A stretch of 64,000 nt of DNA from UBA993 sp964389365 (GTDB lineage: Bacteria; Bacillota; Dethiobacteria; DTU022). Below the pieces are notes generated by a model. That model had not been told where the DNA came from and made no database searches. It saw only the letters and a program-made list of their open reading frames with translations. Made by a program: the position numbers and the translations under genes. The stretch is from the NCBI GenBank assembly GCA_964389365.1, contig CAYMDO010000010.1, forward strand, positions 1 through 64,000, read 5' to 3'. Of this stretch, positions 61,173 to 64,000 are shown piece after piece; within the stretch, counting starts at the first letter, position 1; each line of letters opens with the position of its first letter.

Positions 61173-61210
61173 AATAATAAAGGCTCTCTCGTGCAAACCA
61201 TAAGAGAGCC
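61173..61210 (-). terminator. Terminator-like hairpin between frr and uppS
   Basis: Minus-strand GGCTCTCT (61210-61203) pairs with AGAGAGCC (61189-61182), an 8-bp stem, followed by TTTATTATT. It may reduce expression of the lipid genes relative to frr. Confidence 0.7.
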
Positions 61211-61236
61211 GCAGCCTGACATGAAAAAATACAAAA

Positions 61237-61794
61237 TTACACTTCCATCATTTCTTTTTCTTTAGCCGATGTAATATCATCGATATCATCAACCCTCTTG
61301 TCGGTAATCTCCTGAATACTATCCTGAGCACGGTGCCGCTCATCTTCGGTTATATCACTTGATTTTTCAAGTTTTTTAATTTCCTCGTTAGCTTCCCTGC
61401 GGATATTACGGATGCTTACCTTACATTCCTCTGCCTTCTTGCGCACTAACTTTACAAGTTCTTTCCGCCTTTCTTCGGTCAGCTGGGGGATGGCTAGACG
61501 AATTACGCTGCCGTCGTTCGTAGGCGTTAATCCTAAATCAGATTTCAGAATCGCTTTTTCCACTTCACCGAGCGATTGCTTATCCCAGGGCTGAATAACT
61601 AACAGCCGCGATTCCGGTGCAGATACGCCAGCCATCTGGTTGAGAGGTGTCATTGTACCATAATAATCTACTTCAATCCGATCAAGCAGGGCCGGGGTAG
61701 CCCTGCCAGCTCGCAAAGTAGCCAGTTCACGCTGAAAAGCACCGATTACTTTTTCCATACGCTCTTCTGCCTCGCTATAAACCAAATCTAACAT
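61237..61794 (-). CDS. frr: Ribosome recycling factor
   Basis: 185 residues, the standard length. RAGRATPALLDRIEVDYYG, IQPWDK and VRKKAEECKVSIRNIRREAN are conserved. It splits post-termination ribosomes with EF-G. Three bases after pyrH. Confidence 0.96.
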   Translation of the reverse strand: MLDLVYSEAEERMEKVIGAFQRELATLRAGRATPALLDRIEVDYYGTMTPLNQMAGVSAPESRLLVIQPWDKQSLGEVEKAILKSDLGLTPTNDGSVIRLAIPQLTEERRKELVKLVRKKAEECKVSIRNIRREANEEIKKLEKSSDITEDERHRAQDSIQEITDKRVDDIDDITSAKEKEMMEV

Positions 61795-61797
61795 AAA

Positions 61798-62517
61798 TCA
61801 ATCACCCCTGATTGTTGTTCCAATATTTTCACCCATAATTACTTTCTTGATGTTTCCTAGATTAAGGCCGAATACTATAATCCTGATCTTATTGTCCATA
61901 CAAAGCGAAGCAGCAGTTGAATCCATAACTCCCAGACCCTGGTTGATAACCTCAATATAGCTTAATTCTTTAAATCGCTTGGCATACGTGTTGGTCAACG
62001 GATCAGAATCGTAAACGGCGTCTACTTTGCCTTTTGCAAGAAGGATTACTTCCGCTTCAATTTCAGCCGCTCTTAAAGCAGCTGTAGTGTCTGTCGAAAA
62101 GTAGGGGTTTCCTGTACCTCCGGCAAAAATCACTACCCGTCCCTTTTCCAAATGGCGCAGGGCGCGACGCCTGATATAAGGCTCTGCTACCTGCTGCATT
62201 TCAAGAGCTGTTTGAACCCTGGTATCAACCCCGTGCCTCTCTAAAGCGTCCTGCAGGGACAAAGAGTTGATAACAGTTGCCAGCATACCCATGTAATCGG
62301 CAGTAGCCCGATCCATACCTTTGTTACCAGCCTGTGCGCCCCGCCAAATATTTCCGCCACCGACAACTATCGCTATTTGAACATTACATTCAATAACCTC
62401 TTTAATTTGCAGTGCTATACTTTCGATTATCTCCTGATCGATCCCGAAGCCCTGTTCTCCGGCCATCGCTTCGCCGCTTAGTTTGATTACAACCCTTTTA
62501 TATGCAGGTTTTTCCAA
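61798..62517 (-). CDS. pyrH: Uridylate kinase
   Basis: UMP kinase of the amino-acid kinase fold. KLSGEAMAG (about 12-20), VVGGGNIWRG (near 52), ADYMGMLATVIN and VDAVYDSDP are visible. 239 residues. TTG 62517 is chosen because GGAGG lies 6 nt upstream; 62538 overlaps that site. Confidence 0.95.
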   Translation of the reverse strand: MEKPAYKRVVIKLSGEAMAGEQGFGIDQEIIESIALQIKEVIECNVQIAIVVGGGNIWRGAQAGNKGMDRATADYMGMLATVINSLSLQDALERHGVDTRVQTALEMQQVAEPYIRRRALRHLEKGRVVIFAGGTGNPYFSTDTTAALRAAEIEAEVILLAKGKVDAVYDSDPLTNTYAKRFKELSYIEVINQGLGVMDSTAASLCMDNKIRIIVFGLNLGNIKKVIMGENIGTTIRGD

Positions 62518-62608
62518 TCTGCACCTCCAGCCTTTCATTTATTCGACAAATGATAATATTCTACCTTCATAAACGCTAAATATTTTGCCTTAAGCAAAAA
62601 ACATTAAG

Positions 62609-62634
62609 TAAAAAAGAACACTTTTCAGTGTTCT
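62609..62634 (-). terminator. Intrinsic terminator between tsf and pyrH
   Basis: Minus-strand AGAACACT (62634-62627) and AGTGTTCT (62622-62615) form a perfect 8-bp stem with a GAAA loop, followed by six T. It should partly or fully uncouple the rpsB-tsf transcript from pyrH. Confidence 0.88.
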
Positions 62635-62642
62635 TTTTGTCA

Positions 62643-63266
62643 TTAGCTGCAGTTTGCAGGCTCATCATCGAGCCCTTCACCGATTTCAAAACGGGTAAAG
62701 CGCCTGATTACAATGTTCTCTCCGATTTTTGCAATCATCGATGTTAATAAGTCACTGATTGTCTGATCTTCATCTTTAACAAAAACCTGTTGCAGAAGGC
62801 AATTATCACGATAATATTTTTCCAGGCGTCCTTCGATTATTCTATCAATTACTTTTTCCGGTTTGCCTTCATTTAACGCCTGGGCTTTGATTATCTGACG
62901 TTCTTTGTCGAGAATAGTATCCGGTACTTCATCTTTGTTCAGGTAGGAAGGATTCGTTGCGGCTACTTGCAGGCATAGGTTACGAACAAATCCACGGAAT
63001 TCTTCATTACGGGCCACAAAGTCAGTTTCGCAGTTAACCTCCAACAACACGCCGATTTTGCCTCCCATGTGGATGTAAGAATCAATTACACCCTGGTTGG
63101 CTGCTCTGCCCGAACGGCGTGCGGCAGCAGCAAGGCCTTTTTCCCTCAGGATGTCTACTGCTTTTTCTTCGTTACCTTCAGCTTCAGTCAGCGCTTTTTT
63201 ACAATCCATCATACCGGCGCCCGTTTTTTCACGCAGGGCTTTTACGATTTTTGCATCGATATGCAT
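62643..63266 (-). CDS. tsf: Elongation factor Ts
   Basis: Guanine exchange factor for EF-Tu; 207 residues, the short form with a single core domain. VKALREKTGAGMMDCKKAL (about 9-27), the EF-Tu contact region with TDFVARN (near 80) and a short C-terminal part. GGGAGAG before the ATG. Follows rpsB. Confidence 0.95.
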   Translation of the reverse strand: MHIDAKIVKALREKTGAGMMDCKKALTEAEGNEEKAVDILREKGLAAAARRSGRAANQGVIDSYIHMGGKIGVLLEVNCETDFVARNEEFRGFVRNLCLQVAATNPSYLNKDEVPDTILDKERQIIKAQALNEGKPEKVIDRIIEGRLEKYYRDNCLLQQVFVKDEDQTISDLLTSMIAKIGENIVIRRFTRFEIGEGLDDEPANCS

Positions 63267-63296
63267 CTATTTACACTCTCCCGTCACCCATTTTTC

Positions 63297-64000
63297 TTAT
63301 TTGTCTTCCTGGTCTCCGATTTCTGTATCTTCTTCGGCAGCTGCAAAAATAGGTTGTTCAATCATTGTTTCCTCTTTTTCCGGTAATTCCCCGGGAGCAG
63401 CTTCTTCGTCAAAATCCGGTTTTTCATCACCGGTTTCTGACGGTTGTTTTTCAACCTCAAGAGCTTCACTGATCTGCTTCCCTTCCAGGACCGCATCGGC
63501 AATCACCGAAGTAATCAGCTTAACAGCCCTGATTGCATCATCATTGCCAGGGATCAGGTAATCAACCTCATCCGGATCACAGTTTGTATCAAGAATAGCA
63601 ATTACCGGAATATCCAGTTTTCTGGCTTCCGCAACGGCAATTCTTTCTTTCCTCGGGTCGACAACATAAATTGCATCAGGGATCTTTTTCATTTCGCGAA
63701 TACCACGCAGGAATTTTAGCAACCTCTCTTTTTCATTGCGCAGATTCAGAACTTCTTTTTTGGTCAACCGCTCAAATGTGCCATCCACTTCCATCCGATC
63801 CAGTTCGATCATCCACTCAATCCGTCGGCGGATTGTGTTGAAGTTAGTGAGCATCCCGCCAAGCCAGCGGTGATTCACATAGTGTGCCCCGCAGCGTTCA
63901 GCCTCGGCCCGAATCGATTCCTGTGCCTGTTTCTTTGTGCCGACAAAAATAATATTACCCCCGTCTGCGGTTAAATCGCGCACAAAGTTGTAGGTGATAT
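63297..64000 (-). CDS. rpsB: 30S ribosomal protein S2 (5' end beyond the window)
   Basis: The frame stays open to the window edge (codons read I-T-Y-N-F-V-R-D-L), so the start and roughly 60-75 N-terminal residues lie outside. VGTKKQAQESI, HRWLGGMLTNFNT and IPVIAILDTNCDP are conserved S2 stretches. After the core, an acidic tail of about 55 residues (rich in Glu, Asp, Pro) extends past the usual end. The apparent GTG at 63983 is internal. Confidence 0.95.
   Translation of the reverse strand, partial: ITYNFVRDLTADGGNIIFVGTKKQAQESIRAEAERCGAHYVNHRWLGGMLTNFNTIRRRIEWMIELDRMEVDGTFERLTKKEVLNLRNEKERLLKFLRGIREMKKIPDAIYVVDPRKERIAVAEARKLDIPVIAILDTNCDPDEVDYLIPGNDDAIRAVKLITSVIADAVLEGKQISEALEVEKQPSETGDEKPDFDEEAAPGELPEKEETMIEQPIFAAAEEDTEIGDQEDK

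Noticed and set aside
1..64000. CRISPR arrays, tRNA or rRNA genes
   Set aside because: No regularly spaced direct repeats, no tRNA T-loop signatures in gaps and no rRNA-like conserved blocks were seen on reading both strands; a tRNAscan/Rfam run would be decisive.

Overview
This window looks like a chromosomal segment of an anaerobic, probably endospore-forming member of the Bacillota (Clostridia or a related class). The evidence is the gene order (miaB-mutS-mutL-miaA-hfq-hflX-lexA; rimP-nusA-ylxR-infB-rbfA-nrnA-truB-ribF-rpsO-pnp; rpsB-tsf-pyrH-frr-uppS-cdsA-dxr-rseP-ispG), together with SpoVS, RNase Y, RNase J, YmdB, a leucine T-box leader, a Na+-pumping decarboxylase module and a large multi-FeS flavoenzyme cluster. 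The species cannot be named from sequence alone. Start codons are often TTG or GTG with strong GGAGG ribosome binding sites, so many starts were reset here by that criterion.

Region 1 (1-429) has no gene. It holds a purine-rich, hairpin-forming stretch of unknown nature and a near-perfect sigma-A promoter. Region 2 (430-7804) is the most unusual part. Three tightly packed genes encode a NuoE/NuoF (HndA/HndC-like) fusion, a 1254-residue multi-cluster FeS flavoprotein that carries a NuoG/HndD-like front end but no hydrogenase H-cluster, and a D-amino-acid-oxidase-family flavoprotein like HcnC/SoxB/OoxB. Together they look like an NAD-linked (possibly ferredoxin-linked) amine or amino-acid dehydrogenase built on an electron-bifurcating-hydrogenase scaffold. 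Region 3 (7842-10375) holds a ROK sugar kinase, a DedA membrane protein, a 2[4Fe-4S] ferredoxin and a DUF2937 protein.

Region 4 (10403-18882) is a mismatch-repair and tRNA-modification cluster ending in hfq (with a strong terminator) and hflX. It converges without any gap on lexA (minus strand), followed by leuA under a leucine T-box. Region 5 (21637-26355, plus strand) is a small accessory block: a truncated tyrosine-recombinase-like protein with a zinc ribbon, a lipoprotein with a glutamine-amidotransferase-like fold, a CapA-like protein, a GT4 glycosyltransferase and a 29-residue membrane peptide.

Region 6 (26401-64000) is entirely minus strand. It begins, at low coordinates, with gltX and an oadB/biotin-carrier/oadG block without its carboxyltransferase, then PHP phosphoesterase, spoVS (with a good sigma-H promoter), ymdB, rny, the recX-recA-thpR-cinA-rimO-ftsK group, uppP, a lipid kinase, RNase J and dut. 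After these come the pnp-rpsO to rimP translation block and the ispG to rpsB block, with rpsB cut by the window edge.

The main observations are: (a) the fused flavoenzyme cluster; (b) two genes, hflX and dut, that lack any ATG/GTG/TTG at the expected start but each carry an ATC codon 5-7 nt behind a strong Shine-Dalgarno sequence; (c) candidate autoregulatory RNA around rpsO-pnp; (d) a recombinase-like protein with Lys at the first catalytic Arg; (e) a decarboxylase Na+ pump missing its alpha subunit, with an inverted repeat over its promoter. No CRISPR array, rRNA, tRNA or intact insertion sequence was seen.
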